Shown piece by piece: positions 43,834 to 53,878 of a stretch of DNA of 64,000 nt (its first letter is position 1; every line of letters starts with the position of its first letter). This DNA is from Rhizobium lentis (lineage in GTDB: Bacteria > Pseudomonadota > Alphaproteobacteria > Rhizobiales > Rhizobiaceae): assembly GCF_017352135.1 (NCBI RefSeq), contig NZ_CP071457.1:248001-312000 (forward strand). Direction: 5' to 3'. The translations under genes were made by a program, and so were the position numbers. The notes under the pieces are model-generated. The model did no database searches and was not told the origin of the DNA. It saw only the letters and a list, made by a program, of their open reading frames with translations.

Positions 43834-44850
43834 ATGCTGAATAGATTGACGAAACTGGCGCTGGGACTGGCCTTTCCCATTGCCCTCTTGGCAAGCGGGC
43901 CTGCGATGGCCGAAATCCGCGAACACAGCCTGAAATTCGCCGCCGCCAACAACAAGGGCCATCCCCAGGTCATGGGCATGGAGAAATTCGCCGAGCTGGT
44001 GAAGGAAAAGAGCGGCGGCAAGATCGAGGTCAAGCTGTTTCCGGGCGGCGTGCTCGGCGGCGACGTGCAGACGGTATCGGCGCTGCAGGGCGGCGTGATC
44101 GAGATGACGGTGCTCAACGCCGGCATTCTCGCAAGCAACGTCAAGCAGTTCGGCGCCGTCGACCTGCCCTTCCTCTTCAACGGCGGCGAAGAGGCCGACA
44201 AGGTGATGGACGGCGCCTTCGGCACCGGCCTGATGAAGCTTCTGCCCGACACCGGCCTCGTCGGTCTCGCTTATTGGGAACTCGGCTTCCGCAACCTCAC
44301 CAACAACCGTCATCCCGTCACCAAGCTCGAGGATATCAAGGGCCTGAAGATCCGCACGATCCAGTCGCCGATCCCGATAGAGCTCTTTAACAGCCTGGGC
44401 GCCAACGCCGTGCCCCTGCCCTACACGGAGCTTTATACGGCGCTCGAAACCGGCACCGTCGACGGCCAGGAGAACCCGGCCGCCAACATCATCAACGCCA
44501 AATTCTTCGAAGTGCAGAAGTACATGACGATCACACGTCACCAGTACAATCCGCAGATCGTACTCATCAGCAAGAAGTTCTGGGACAGCCTGAACGACGA
44601 GGAAAAGGCGGTCTTCCAGTCCTCCGCGACCGAAGCCCGCGATTATCAGCGCAAGGTTTCAAGAGAGCTGGATGGCAAGGCGATCGAGGAAATCAAAAAA
44701 ACCGGCATGGAAGTCGCCGAACTCAGCCCGGAAGAAACGCAGAAACTGCGCGACGCCGTGAAGCCGCTGATCGAGAAATTCACGGCGCAAATCGGTGCGG
44801 ACACCGTCACGCAGCTCTTCAAGGAGCTCGACACGGTTCGCGGCAAGTAA
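43834..44850 (+). CDS. dctP: TRAP transporter substrate-binding protein (DctP)
   Basis: 338 residues with a signal peptide (MLNRLTKLALGLAFPIALLA, cleavage after AMA about residue 26). The family Arg that binds carboxylates lies in LKIRTIQSPIPIELFNSLGA, and ALETGTVDGQENP is the DctP signature. GGGAGGAAAAC precedes ATG 43834. The Arg indicates an acidic substrate such as shikimate, quinate or dehydroshikimate, which fits the next two genes. Confidence 0.93.
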   Translation: MLNRLTKLALGLAFPIALLASGPAMAEIREHSLKFAAANNKGHPQVMGMEKFAELVKEKSGGKIEVKLFPGGVLGGDVQTVSALQGGVIEMTVLNAGILASNVKQFGAVDLPFLFNGGEEADKVMDGAFGTGLMKLLPDTGLVGLAYWELGFRNLTNNRHPVTKLEDIKGLKIRTIQSPIPIELFNSLGANAVPLPYTELYTALETGTVDGQENPAANIINAKFFEVQKYMTITRHQYNPQIVLISKKFWDSLNDEEKAVFQSSATEARDYQRKVSRELDGKAIEEIKKTGMEVAELSPEETQKLRDAVKPLIEKFTAQIGADTVTQLFKELDTVRGK

Positions 44851-44858
44851 GCCGATCA

Positions 44859-44883
44859 GGGCCCGCAGCACGCCTGCGGGCCC
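44859..44883 (+). terminator. Intercistronic hairpin after dctP
   Basis: GGGCCCGCAG, a CACGC loop and CTGCGGGCCC form a perfect 10-bp stem followed by a short TTCCCC. It lies 8 bases after the dctP stop. Without a T-run it is likelier a partial terminator or a stem that raises DctP mRNA stability. Confidence 0.55.
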
Positions 44884-44914
44884 TTCCCCTCACGAGAAAA
44901 ACGGGAATTGGCAG

Positions 44915-45775
44915 ATGGCCGAGACACTCCTGAAACCGTTGAAGGCCGGGCTGATCGGCTCCGGCATCCAGGCCTCGCTGACGCCTGCCATGCATATGCG
45001 GGAAGGTGCTGCGCAGGGGCTTGACTACGACTATGAGCTGATCGATCTCATCAAGCTGAACGCCTCGCCGGCCGATCTTCCACGGCTGATCAAAGATGCC
45101 GAAGCGCGTGGACTTGCCGGCCTCAACATCACCCATCCCTGCAAGCAGCTCGTCATTGCCCTGCTCGACGAGTTGTCGCCTGAAGCCCGGGCGCTCGGTG
45201 CAGTCAACACCGTCGTCCTGAAGGACAACAGGCGCTTTGGGCACAATACCGACTGGTGGGGCTTCGCCGAAAGTTTCCGGCGCGGGCTGCCGCAAGCCGA
45301 TCTTTCCTCGGCCGTGCAACTCGGAGCAGGCGGAGCGGGTGTCGCAACCGCCTATGCGATCCTGATGCTTGGCCTGAAGAGACTGACGGTCTTCGATCGC
45401 GAGCATGAGCGCGCCGCCGATCTGGCTGAAACGATGTCCGCACTCTTTCCCGGGGCATCGGTTACTGCAGGAACCGATCTTGAGGCCGCGATGAAAGAGG
45501 CAGCCGGGCTGATCCACGCGACGCCAACAGGTATGGCCAAATATCCCGGCACCCCGCTCCCGCCCGAATTCCTGGAAGCGCGGCATTGGGTCGCCGAAAT
45601 CGTCTATTTTCCGCTGGAAACCGAGCTTCTGCGCCAGGCAGGGCAGCGCGGCTGCAGGACGCTCGACGGGGGCGGCATGGCGGTCTTCCAGGCCGTCGCC
45701 GCTTTTCGCCTGATCACTGGCAGGGAGCCAAATATCGGCCGCATGCTTGCGCATTTCAAGACGATGACGACTTAG
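44915..45775 (+). CDS. Shikimate/quinate dehydrogenase-like protein (AroE family)
   Basis: 286 residues, AroE family. Substrate and catalytic residues are visible as SLTPAMH (residues 22-28), catalytic Lys in NITHPCKQ and Asp in GHNTDWWGF; the NADP loop is LGAGGAGVATA. Being in an operon with TRAP transport genes and dehydroshikimate-dehydratase-like gene, it probably works in degradation (shikimate or quinate to 3-dehydro forms) rather than aromatic amino acid synthesis. ATG 44915 with GGGAATTGGCAG upstream. Confidence 0.88.
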   Translation: MAETLLKPLKAGLIGSGIQASLTPAMHMREGAAQGLDYDYELIDLIKLNASPADLPRLIKDAEARGLAGLNITHPCKQLVIALLDELSPEARALGAVNTVVLKDNRRFGHNTDWWGFAESFRRGLPQADLSSAVQLGAGGAGVATAYAILMLGLKRLTVFDREHERAADLAETMSALFPGASVTAGTDLEAAMKEAAGLIHATPTGMAKYPGTPLPPEFLEARHWVAEIVYFPLETELLRQAGQRGCRTLDGGGMAVFQAVAAFRLITGREPNIGRMLAHFKTMTT

Positions 45776-45799
45776 CAGCAACCAAGCGAGGACCATCCG

Positions 45800-47689
45800 A
45801 TGAAGACATCGATTGCGACTGTTTCGCTGAGCGGCGACCTCCGCGACAAGCTGGAGGCGATTGCCAAGGCCGGCTTCGACGGGGTGGAGATTTTCGAGAA
45901 CGATTTCCTGATCTTCGACGAGAGTCCGAAGGAGGTCGGCCGCATGGTGCGCGATCTCGGCATGGAAATCACGCTCTTTCAGCCGTTCCGCGATTTCGAA
46001 GGCATGCCGGAGCCGCTGCGCAGCCGCACCTTCGACCGGGCGGAGCGTAAGTTCGATGTCATGCAGGAGATGGGCACCGACCTTGTGCTCGTCTGCTCGA
46101 ACGTTTCGCCGGCTGCCCTCGGCGGTCTCGACCGGGCGGCGGCGGATTTTCGTGAACTTGGCGAGCGCGCCGCCAAACGCGGCCTGCGCGTCGGCTACGA
46201 GGCGCTTGCCTGGGGCCGCCACATCCACGATCACCGCGACGCCTGGGAAATCGTCCGGCGGGCCGATCATCCCAATATCGGCCTGATCCTCGACAGCTTT
46301 CATACGCTGTCGCGCAAGATCGACGTCAATTCGATCCGGTCGATCCCGAAGGAGAAGATCTTCATCATCCAGCTTGCCGATGCGCCGCTGATCGACATGG
46401 ATCTGCTCTACTGGAGCCGGCACTTCCGCAACATGCCGGGTGAGGGCGATCTGCCGGTGCTCGACTTCATGAAGGCCGTGGCCGCCACCGGCTATGACGG
46501 TTTTCTCTCGCTCGAGATATTCAACGACCAGTTCCGCGGCGGTTCGCCGAGCGCGATCGCCGTCGACGGCCGCCGCTCGCTAATCTATCTCGGCGACCAG
46601 GTAAAGCGGCAGCAGCCGGAGAGCGCGCTGCCGGTGCCGGCCATGCCGCCGCGTGCTGCCGTCGAAGGCATCGCCTTCATCGAGTTCGCTGCCGATGAGG
46701 ACGAGGCGGCGGAACTCGAGACGCTGTTTGCCAGCCTGGGGTTCCGCAAGGCGGCCAAGCACAAGACCAAGCGTGTGACGGTCTTCCGTCAGGGCGCCAT
46801 CAATCTCGTCGTCAATACCGAGCGGAGAGGCTTTGCCAGCGCCTCCTATGCCGTCCACGGCACCTCGGCCTATGCCGCGGGCCTGATGGTGGACGATGCC
46901 GAGGCAGCCTTGCAGCGCGCGATCGCGCTCGGCGCCGAACGCTTTGCGCAAACGCTCGACGCTGGCGAGATCGAGATGCCGGCGGTGCGCGGCGTCGGTG
47001 GAGGAGTGCTCTATTTTCTCGATCGCAAGACGGACCTTGGCCGCATCTGGGAGATCGAATTCGATGCGATCGATGACGGTGCTGCTCCCCAGCCGGCCGG
47101 GCTGCAGTCGATCGATCATATGGCGCAGACGATGAAATACGAGGAGCTGCTCACCTGGCTGTTATTTTACACCTCGCTCGTCGAGGCTGAAAAGACGCCG
47201 ATGGTCGATATCGTCGATCCCTCCGGCATCGTCCGGAGCCAGGTGGTCGAGAACGGGGAAGGCTCGCTGCGCATCACCATGAACGGGGCGGAAAACCGCA
47301 ACACGCTCGCCGGCCGCTTTATCGCCGATACGTTCGGATCCGGCATCCAGCATCTCGCCTTCCGAACCGACGACATCTTCGCCACCGCCGCAGCCCTTGC
47401 CGCAAACGGCTTCGTCCCGCTGACAATTTCGCCGAACTATTATGACGATCTCGAGGCCCGCTTCGGTCTTGACGCCGATTTCGCCGACCGCCTCAAGGCC
47501 AACAACATCCTCTATGACCGCGACGACTTCGGCGAATATTTCCAGCTCTACAGCCCGACCTACGGCGAGGGCTTGTTTTTCGAGATCGTCGAAAGGCGCG
47601 GCTATCGCGGCTATGGCGCGGCGAACGCCATCTTCAGGATCGCGGCGCTGAGGAAACATCTGAGGCCGGCGGGCCTACCGCGCGCCTGA
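45800..47689 (+). CDS. Bifunctional 3-dehydroshikimate dehydratase / HPPD-like fusion (QuiC type)
   Basis: 629 residues in two parts. Residues 1 to about 270 form a sugar-isomerase-like TIM barrel matching bacterial 3-dehydroshikimate dehydratases (VSLSGDLRDKLEAIAKAGFDGVEIFEND; GLILDSFHTL; SLEIFND). Residues about 285-620 form paired VOC domains like 4-hydroxyphenylpyruvate dioxygenase, with metal ligands likely in SIDHMAQ, IQHLAFRTDD and FFEIVERRGY. The fusion is known for QuiC1-type enzymes that make protocatechuate; the role of the C-terminal part is poorly settled. It is the last gene of the TRAP operon. Confidence 0.87.
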   Translation: MKTSIATVSLSGDLRDKLEAIAKAGFDGVEIFENDFLIFDESPKEVGRMVRDLGMEITLFQPFRDFEGMPEPLRSRTFDRAERKFDVMQEMGTDLVLVCSNVSPAALGGLDRAAADFRELGERAAKRGLRVGYEALAWGRHIHDHRDAWEIVRRADHPNIGLILDSFHTLSRKIDVNSIRSIPKEKIFIIQLADAPLIDMDLLYWSRHFRNMPGEGDLPVLDFMKAVAATGYDGFLSLEIFNDQFRGGSPSAIAVDGRRSLIYLGDQVKRQQPESALPVPAMPPRAAVEGIAFIEFAADEDEAAELETLFASLGFRKAAKHKTKRVTVFRQGAINLVVNTERRGFASASYAVHGTSAYAAGLMVDDAEAALQRAIALGAERFAQTLDAGEIEMPAVRGVGGGVLYFLDRKTDLGRIWEIEFDAIDDGAAPQPAGLQSIDHMAQTMKYEELLTWLLFYTSLVEAEKTPMVDIVDPSGIVRSQVVENGEGSLRITMNGAENRNTLAGRFIADTFGSGIQHLAFRTDDIFATAAALAANGFVPLTISPNYYDDLEARFGLDADFADRLKANNILYDRDDFGEYFQLYSPTYGEGLFFEIVERRGYRGYGAANAIFRIAALRKHLRPAGLPRA

Positions 47690-47804
47690 GTCGCCTATCA
47701 GGCAGAGGTGCGCAGCATCAAATCGGCACCGGGAAGGATGCGGGCGGGAAACACGAGCTGGCGTTGGCTGGTGCGGAATTCCCCTCCCCTGTCCTCGCAG
47801 ATAC

Positions 47805-48569
47805 CTATCGCGTGGTATAGCCGCCGTCGACGACCAGCACTTCGCCGGTGACATAACTTGCCGCCGCCGAGCAGAGAAACAGCGCCGCACCCGCCACCTC
47901 TTCCGGCTGCCCGACACGCCCCATCGGCGTCATGTCCCGCCAGGTCGGGAACCAGTCGGGATTGGCGATGCCGCCGCGGGACATATCGGTCTCGATATAG
48001 CCGGGAGCAATGGCGTTGACGCGGATGTTCTCGGCGGCGACTTCGCTCGCCAGGCTCTTCGTCATCATATGGACCGCTGCCTTGGAGGCGTTGTAGGCGA
48101 CCTGGTTCTGGGGAATGTTGGATACGATGCCGGAGATCGAGCCGATATTGAGAATGACGCCGCCGCCTTGGCGCCGCATGGGGGCAAGTGCTGCGCGGCA
48201 GGCGCGAAAGACGGCGTCGACATTGACGGTCATGATCTCGCGCCAGACGGCATCGGAGAAATCGCCGCTGTCGCCATGAATGGCAATGCCGGCATTGTTG
48301 ACGAGGATATCGAGCCGGCCGGCTCGTGCCAGGGTCTCAGCAACGAGCACAGCGGCGGCGCTATCCTTCATCATGTCGGCAGCGATGAAGGCGCAATCGA
48401 CGCCGGCCCTGGCGAGCCGGTCTTTCGCCGCCGCGCTGCGGGTTCGTCCGCTGATGATGACCTTGGCTCCCGCTTCGCCGAGTGCCTCGGCGATTGCCAG
48501 TCCGATGCCGCGCGTGCCGCCGGTGACAAGCGCCACCTGGCCGTTCAGGCGAAATCTGTCGAAGATCAT
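47805..48569 (-). CDS. SDR family oxidoreductase
   Basis: 254 residues, classical SDR. TGGTRGIG (about residues 15-22), NNAG, and YNASK (active-site Tyr and Lys) are visible, and VDGGYTTR at the C terminus matches glucose/gluconate dehydrogenase-like enzymes. ATG 48569 has AGGA upstream; a frame from 48608 lacks a site. It ends an operon of pentose/polyol type, 44 bases after the SDR before it. Confidence 0.89.
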   Translation of the reverse strand: MIFDRFRLNGQVALVTGGTRGIGLAIAEALGEAGAKVIISGRTRSAAAKDRLARAGVDCAFIAADMMKDSAAAVLVAETLARAGRLDILVNNAGIAIHGDSGDFSDAVWREIMTVNVDAVFRACRAALAPMRRQGGGVILNIGSISGIVSNIPQNQVAYNASKAAVHMMTKSLASEVAAENIRVNAIAPGYIETDMSRGGIANPDWFPTWRDMTPMGRVGQPEEVAGAALFLCSAAASYVTGEVLVVDGGYTTR

Positions 48570-48613
48570 GGCCGATTCCTTTCTGCGGTTGTAAGAGGGC
48601 CGGCACATCCCTC

Positions 48614-49342
48614 TCAGATGTCGGTGCTCTGCGGCAGAATGACGAGGTCGCGGATGGTGACGTTGCGTGGCCGCGTCAGCATGAAGAGTACCGCTTCAGC
48701 CACTTCCTTCGGCTCCATCAGACCGCCCGCAGCCAGCGCCTCATCGAGCTTTTCCTGCGGCCAGTCGCTGAGAAGAGCCGTAACAACGGGGCCCGGCGCA
48801 ACGGCGCCGACCCGCAGGCCGTGTTTCGCCACCTGGCGCCTCAGCGTATGGACGAAGGCCTGGACCGCGTGTTTGGAGGCCGTGTAGATCGGTTCCCAGA
48901 CCACGGGCACCATTCCTGCAACCGAACTCGTCAGGATGATGTCGCCAGTCTTGCGCCAGACCATGTGCGGCAGGACCGCATGCACCGAGCGAAAGGCGGC
49001 GTTGACGTTCAGATTGAGCATGCGGTCCCAGGCGTCAGGATCGCCGTCAAGCACCTCGCCGCCGATATAGGACCCGGCATTGGCGTGGAAAATGTCCAGC
49101 TGGCCCGCCTTCTCCAATATCGCAGGCATCATCTGCGCCACGCTTTTTGGCTCCAGGAGATCGACAACCAGCGGAATGGCCTTTGCGTCGAGTGTCGAGC
49201 AGATCTCCCGCAATGCCACTTCATTGCGGTCGATCAGCACGACGCGGGCGCCGGCAGCAAGCATGGTCCTGGCGCATTCCAGGCCGATCCCCGATGCCGC
49301 TCCGGTCACGGCCGCGACTTTTCCAGACAGGTCCTGTCCCAT
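48614..49342 (-). CDS. SDR family oxidoreductase (ribitol dehydrogenase-like)
   Basis: 242 residues, SDR with TGAASGIG (residues 14-21), the altered HANAG instead of NNAG, and YTASK. The overall pattern, with SDR next to a XylFGH-like importer, fits ribitol 2-dehydrogenase (RbtD/Rdh-like). AGGAAG precedes ATG 49342. Open frame to 50074 is read-through in the permease gene. A polyol such as ribitol is the suggested substrate, not proven. Confidence 0.86.
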   Translation of the reverse strand: MGQDLSGKVAAVTGAASGIGLECARTMLAAGARVVLIDRNEVALREICSTLDAKAIPLVVDLLEPKSVAQMMPAILEKAGQLDIFHANAGSYIGGEVLDGDPDAWDRMLNLNVNAAFRSVHAVLPHMVWRKTGDIILTSSVAGMVPVVWEPIYTASKHAVQAFVHTLRRQVAKHGLRVGAVAPGPVVTALLSDWPQEKLDEALAAGGLMEPKEVAEAVLFMLTRPRNVTIRDLVILPQSTDI

Positions 49343-49368
49343 TTTCTTCCTCTGCTTTCCTGGTTTGT

Positions 49369-50628
49369 TTAGGCTCTGCCGTGCGTAATCCGCGATCGGC
49401 GTGCCAGCGAGTCGACGATCACGGCGATTGCAAGAACGGCCCCCGTGATCATGTAACGAAGCGATGACGACAGATCGAGGAGCGTCAGACCGCTCGCGAT
49501 CGACTGAATGACGATGATGCCGAGAAGGGCCGAATAGGCGCTGCCGCGCCCGCCAAACAGGCTCGTGCCCCCGATGACCGCCGCAGCGATGGCGTTGAGA
49601 TTGACGTCGCCGGTGCCGGCCTGCTGACTGGCCGTCGCCAATCGCGCCGCCGAAAGCACGCCGCCGGTCGCAGCCAGCAGGGCGCACATGACGAAGGCGC
49701 TCGCATAAATACGCGGCACGTTGATGCCCGAGCGGCGGGCCGCCTCCCTGTTGCCGCCGACGGCATGCATGGAACGGCCCCACCTGGTGCGCGTCAGCGC
49801 ATAGTTCATCGCCGCGACGAGGCCGACGAAAAGGCCGAACATCCAGGGGATGCCGCGCGATTGGTTGAGATAGAACGCCACCGCTTCCAGCGCGACGGTG
49901 ATGATGGCGGCGCGCAGGAGCAACCCGCCGGCCGATTTCGACGAAAGTCCGGCAGCCCGCCGCCGCACCGCTGTGCGGTAGCTGGAGAAAAAGAAGGCAA
50001 TGCCGGCAAGCGCAATGAGCGCATAGGAGACCGGGTCCGGCATGACCATGATCTGCCCGAAATTCACGAGCCACGAGCCATAGGTCAGATTGATCGAGCC
50101 GGTCGATCCGAGAATAAAGAGCTGCAGGCCGAGAACCGCGAGCAGTCCTGACAACGTGGAGACGAAGCTCGGCATGCCGAAGCGGTTGAAGAGGAAAGCG
50201 TAGAGCGAGCCGATAAAGGCGCCGACGGCCATGGCGGCAAGGATGGCCAGCATCACCGGCCAGCCCTGATTGACCCAGAAGACGCCGACGAGCGCCGAGG
50301 CAAAGCCGCTGACCGAGCCGACGGAAAGATCGATCTCCCCCACCATCAGGATGCAGACGATGCCGAGCGAGATGACGCCGACCGTCGAGCAGTCGAAGAG
50401 CATGTTGACGAGATTGGCGCTGGAGAGAAACACCGGATTGAGCGCCTGGAAGACCGTCCAGATGATCGCCAGGCCGACAATGACCGGCAGCGAGCCGAGA
50501 TCGCCGGAGCGGATGCGATCCCAGAAGGCGCGAATCCAGCCGGCAAGGCCGTCGTCATGGCGCACTCTCTCGTCGCGCCGGTCGAGAAGCGCGGGTGCTG
50601 CCGGCTCGTTCTCAATCGTCTTCATCAT
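49369..50628 (-). CDS. Sugar ABC transporter permease (XylH type)
   Basis: 419 residues, polytopic. The CUT2 motif [16 protein letters not shown] (residues 88-103) and [18 protein letters not shown] near the C terminus mark the XylH family, which is longer than RbsC permeases. About eleven spans. It overlaps the ATPase gene upstream by ATGA. Confidence 0.92.
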   Translation of the reverse strand: MMKTIENEPAAPALLDRRDERVRHDDGLAGWIRAFWDRIRSGDLGSLPVIVGLAIIWTVFQALNPVFLSSANLVNMLFDCSTVGVISLGIVCILMVGEIDLSVGSVSGFASALVGVFWVNQGWPVMLAILAAMAVGAFIGSLYAFLFNRFGMPSFVSTLSGLLAVLGLQLFILGSTGSINLTYGSWLVNFGQIMVMPDPVSYALIALAGIAFFFSSYRTAVRRRAAGLSSKSAGGLLLRAAIITVALEAVAFYLNQSRGIPWMFGLFVGLVAAMNYALTRTRWGRSMHAVGGNREAARRSGINVPRIYASAFVMCALLAATGGVLSAARLATASQQAGTGDVNLNAIAAAVIGGTSLFGGRGSAYSALLGIIVIQSIASGLTLLDLSSSLRYMITGAVLAIAVIVDSLARRSRITHGRA

Positions 50629-51443
50629 GGCCTGCCCTCCTCGTTATGCTGGCCCTGTGCCTTGCGGCGCATTGCCCGGCGGGAGACGGAATTGTTGGAT
50701 GCGCCGGTAATGGCGCTGACCAGTTCTTCGTTGGATGCATCGGGCGCGAAGGTGCCGTTGTTGCGGCCGAGCCGAAGCACGACAATGCGGTCTGCGACGG
50801 CCCGCACATCCTCCATGTTGTGGCTGATCATGATAACGCCGAGGCCACGTTCACGCACGCGCTCGATCAGATCCAGGACTTCGGCGGTCTGGGCGACGCC
50901 GAGTGCGGCTGTGGGTTCGTCGAGCATGATCAGTTTCGGCTCGAGCAGCAGCGAGCGGGCGATCGCCACGGTCTGGCGCTGTCCGCCGGAAAGCGAGGCG
51001 ACCGGCTCGCGCACGCTTGGTATGCGGGCGGAAAGTTCGCTGAGCAACTTCCAGGCGCGGATCTCCATGGCGACCTCGTCGAGCTGAAGGGGGTTGAGCT
51101 CCTTGCCGAGAAAGATATTGGCGACGACGTCGAGATTTTCGCAAAGCGCCAGATCCTGGAAGACCGTCGCAATGCCGAGATCGAGGGCGGCGCTGGGGCT
51201 CGACAGATCTGCCTGATTGCCCTCGAAGAGAATGGTGCCCGAGCTAGGTTGATGGACGCCGGCCAGGATCTTGACCAGCGTTGATTTGCCGGCGCCGTTG
51301 TCGCCTACCAGCGCCACGACCTCGCCGGCATGCACATCGAGCTCGATGTCGGTCAGTGCCGACACCGCTCCGAAATTCTTCGAAATTCCGCGCAGGCTGA
51401 GGACGGGCTGGCTCGAGTCAAAAGTGTGAGAGGTTGCAGACAT
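50625..51443 (-). CDS. Sugar ABC transporter ATP-binding protein, single ABC domain
   Basis: 272 residues with one complete ABC domain: Walker A GDNGAGKST (about 48-56), signature LSGGQRQTVAIARSL, Walker B LIMLDEPTAALG. The family often has fused double domains (XylG); this one is single, as in FrcA-like importers, and would act as a dimer. ATG 51443 is chosen as the first Met near the conserved start; upstream frame to 51563 has no ribosome site. It follows the broken binding-protein gene by 68 bases. Confidence 0.9.
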   Translation of the reverse strand: MSATSHTFDSSQPVLSLRGISKNFGAVSALTDIELDVHAGEVVALVGDNGAGKSTLVKILAGVHQPSSGTILFEGNQADLSSPSAALDLGIATVFQDLALCENLDVVANIFLGKELNPLQLDEVAMEIRAWKLLSELSARIPSVREPVASLSGGQRQTVAIARSLLLEPKLIMLDEPTAALGVAQTAEVLDLIERVRERGLGVIMISHNMEDVRAVADRIVVLRLGRNNGTFAPDASNEELVSAITGASNNSVSRRAMRRKAQGQHNEEGRP

Positions 51444-51511
51444 CGGCTGGCCTTTCGAAAGAAGCAAAAATCGGAAGCGCGACCCGAAGGCGATCGCGCT
51501 TCCCCTGCGGA

Positions 51512-52575
51512 TTACTTGATGATGCCGAGCTTCTTGCAGCCTTCGGCGTACCGGCCGGTGCACAGTTCCTCGGCGGTGTTGATCTTCTTGTCGATGATCT
51601 CGGCCTTCAGGTTCTCGGCCGTGACGACGGCCGGCACGAACAGCTGCGCCGGCGTGTCGTACAGCGTCATCTCGGCCTTGACCGTTTCTCCTGCCAACAG
51701 CTTCACGGCAACATTTGCAGCGGCAGCGGCGACGATTTCGCTCGGCTTGGAGATCGTGTTGTATTGGTCCCCTGATATGATGAGCTGCAGCGCGGCGATC
51801 GTCGCGTCATTACCGGTGACCGGCGGCACGGGATCGACACCGGCTGCCTTGAAGGCCGCGATGGCACCGCCGCCGGTGCCGTCATTGGCCGCGACGACGC
51901 CGACGATCTGCTTGCCGAAACGGGTGATCTGCCCCGCGGCCCATTGCTGGGCATTCGCCGGCTGCCAGTTCGGCGTGTCAAATTCGGCAAGCGTCTTGTA
52001 ACCGCCGCTTGCGAGCCCTCGTGAATGCCGTCCTTGATCAGCCCGGCAGCGGCATCCGTCGGCGAGCCGTTGATCTGCAGGATGCCGCCACCATCGGTCG
52101 GCACGTTCTGAGCCTTCAGATGCTGGACGAGCGATTCCGCGATCGCCTTGCCAATAGCCTTGTTGTCGAAGGAAACGTAGAAGTCGGCCTTGCCTTTCGG
52201 GATCGGCCGGTCATAGGCGATGACCTTGACACCCTGGCTCTGGGCGAGCTGGACGAGAGAGGCGGCCGCTGCCGAATCCACCGGATCGAGAACGATGACT
52301 TTGGCACCCTGGGTGATGGCCGAATTGAACTGTTGTTGTTGTTTGGCGATATCGGCATCGGCATTCTGATAGATGACCTTGCAGGATGCGCAAAGCTTCT
52401 TCATTTCCGCGACGAAGCCGGGATGATCATGCTCTTCGTAGCGCGTCGAACCCTGGTCGGGCATCAGGAATGCGACCGTCGCATCCGCAACGGCGCTTTG
52501 CGCGAAAGTGGACGTGCCGACCAGCAGCGACAGGACAAGCGCTGCGCCTGCTGTTTTCATCGAGAATTTCATCAT
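51512..52575 (-). pseudogene. Sugar ABC transporter binding protein, frameshifted
   Basis: The gene for a RbsB/FrcB-type receptor starts at ATG 52575 (GGAGGAG upstream) with signal peptide MMKFSMKTAGAALVLSLLVG and reads normally to KDGIHEG. Near 52015-52020 the frame changes: the frame 52575 continues with a non-homologous tail (to about 51703), while the other frame continues the family protein (LASGGYKTLAEFDTPNWQP and on to the ending CKKLGIIK at 51512). A single missing base in the run GAGGGCTCG explains it. Either a real loss of function or an assembly error. It is the first gene of the operon, so its state decides whether the importer works. Confidence 0.85.
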
Positions 52576-52790
52576 TTCCATCTCCTCCCATTGGAAAAAT
52601 TGTGTAGCTCGGTGATTGCTCCGTTCTGCCATGCCGTTCGCTTGATTGAGCGACGGCGCCTGTCCCGGCGACCCCGTGGTTTTCAGGACAAGACTCTTCT
52701 ATCGCGAGCGGCTCGTCGCGCGCTCGCGTTCAACCCATGTCAGTTTTGATTCCTCCTCCCTGTCCTCCCTGAAGCTGCCGTCGGCGCAGC

Positions 52791-53675
52791 CTATGCTGCC
52801 TTTGCCACGTTGATGTTGTCGCCGACCAGTCGTCGGAAGCGCGAAGGCGTCATGCCTTTTTCCGCGAGAAACTGCCGGTTGAAGTTGGAAAGATTGTTGA
52901 AGCCGACCTCGAAGCAGATGTCGGTGATTGATGCATGGTCATCGCTCATCAGGATCTGGCAGGCGAGATTGATGCGCAGCCGCTTCACATATTGGACGAG
53001 CGACATGCCGGTATGGCGGCGAAAGGCGCGTGAGAAGGCGCCGGTCGATTGTCCGGCGATCGCAGCGAGATCGGCTTCGTCGAAGGATTTGGTCAGGTTT
53101 TCCCTGATATAGGCGAGCGCCTTGTTGATGCCGGCCGACATGTAACCCGAGGGATCGGGCAGATAGCTCGGACTGGCGAGAAGCTGCGCATCCTGCGCGC
53201 GGCTGAGCAGGCCGACCATCATCACGAAGAGCTCGATGCGCCGCACGCCTTGCGCCTGCTGCACTTCGTTCATCAGCGGTGCCACCTGTCGGCTGGTATC
53301 GGCGCCAAAGAGCACGCCACGACGGGAGGCCTCAAGAACGGTTTCGAAAGAGCTGAGTTCGGCGAGTACCTTCATCGTATCGCTGATGAAATTCTCGCTG
53401 AACTGGATGAGCTGGCATCGCAGCGGAATGCTCGATTCTTTCGGCACGTCGCTGATCCAGTTATGAGGAAGATTGGGGCCGGCAAGCACGAGATTGCCCG
53501 GCTCGAACTCGCCGATGAAATCGCCGACGAAATAGCGTCCGGTTGTCGCCACGACGAGATGCAGTTCGTATTCCGGATGAAAATGCCAGCGGACCGTATG
53601 ATAGGGATAGCCATGCGCCTTGGTTGCGAATGATTCGCCCGGCCGGATCTGAACGACTTCCAAGTCAGGTTCCAT
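52791..53675 (-). CDS. AraC family transcriptional regulator
   Basis: 294 residues: N-terminal cupin-like sensor domain (YHTVRWHFHPEYELHLV near residues 25-40) and C-terminal double helix-turn-helix (AAIAGQSTGAFSRAFRRHTG; ITDICFEVGFNNLSNFNRQFLAEKG region 225-290). GGAGGAGG precedes ATG 53675; a TTG at 53702 is weaker. It is upstream of and in the same direction as the pentose/polyol ABC operon, with 215 bases between, and is its probable activator. Confidence 0.91.
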   Translation of the reverse strand: MEPDLEVVQIRPGESFATKAHGYPYHTVRWHFHPEYELHLVVATTGRYFVGDFIGEFEPGNLVLAGPNLPHNWISDVPKESSIPLRCQLIQFSENFISDTMKVLAELSSFETVLEASRRGVLFGADTSRQVAPLMNEVQQAQGVRRIELFVMMVGLLSRAQDAQLLASPSYLPDPSGYMSAGINKALAYIRENLTKSFDEADLAAIAGQSTGAFSRAFRRHTGMSLVQYVKRLRINLACQILMSDDHASITDICFEVGFNNLSNFNRQFLAEKGMTPSRFRRLVGDNINVAKAA

Positions 53676-53878
53676 AGGTCCTCCTCCGAAGACGGGTTCC
53701 AAGCCGACCCGCCAAAATTCCGTTTTGGCTTTATTGTTGGAAGGGAGTGTAGAGGGCTCGTTTCATGCCCGCCACCACGATTCCCGGTTCTAACCGATAC
53801 TTTTTTGACGATTGTCGTTGCGCAGCCGGTGTAAAAGGACGGCGGAAATCCGCATCGGGCATCGTGCAAGCACGGATT

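Noticed and set aside
42329..43894. 521-codon minus-strand frame across dctM
   Set aside because: Almost only Asp, His, Arg, Glu and Gln runs, the typical antisense image of a membrane protein.
44819..46423. 534-codon minus-strand frame across the AroE-like and QuiC genes
   Set aside because: It mirrors two clear plus-strand genes, has no family features and is rich in residues expected from antisense of GC-rich coding DNA.
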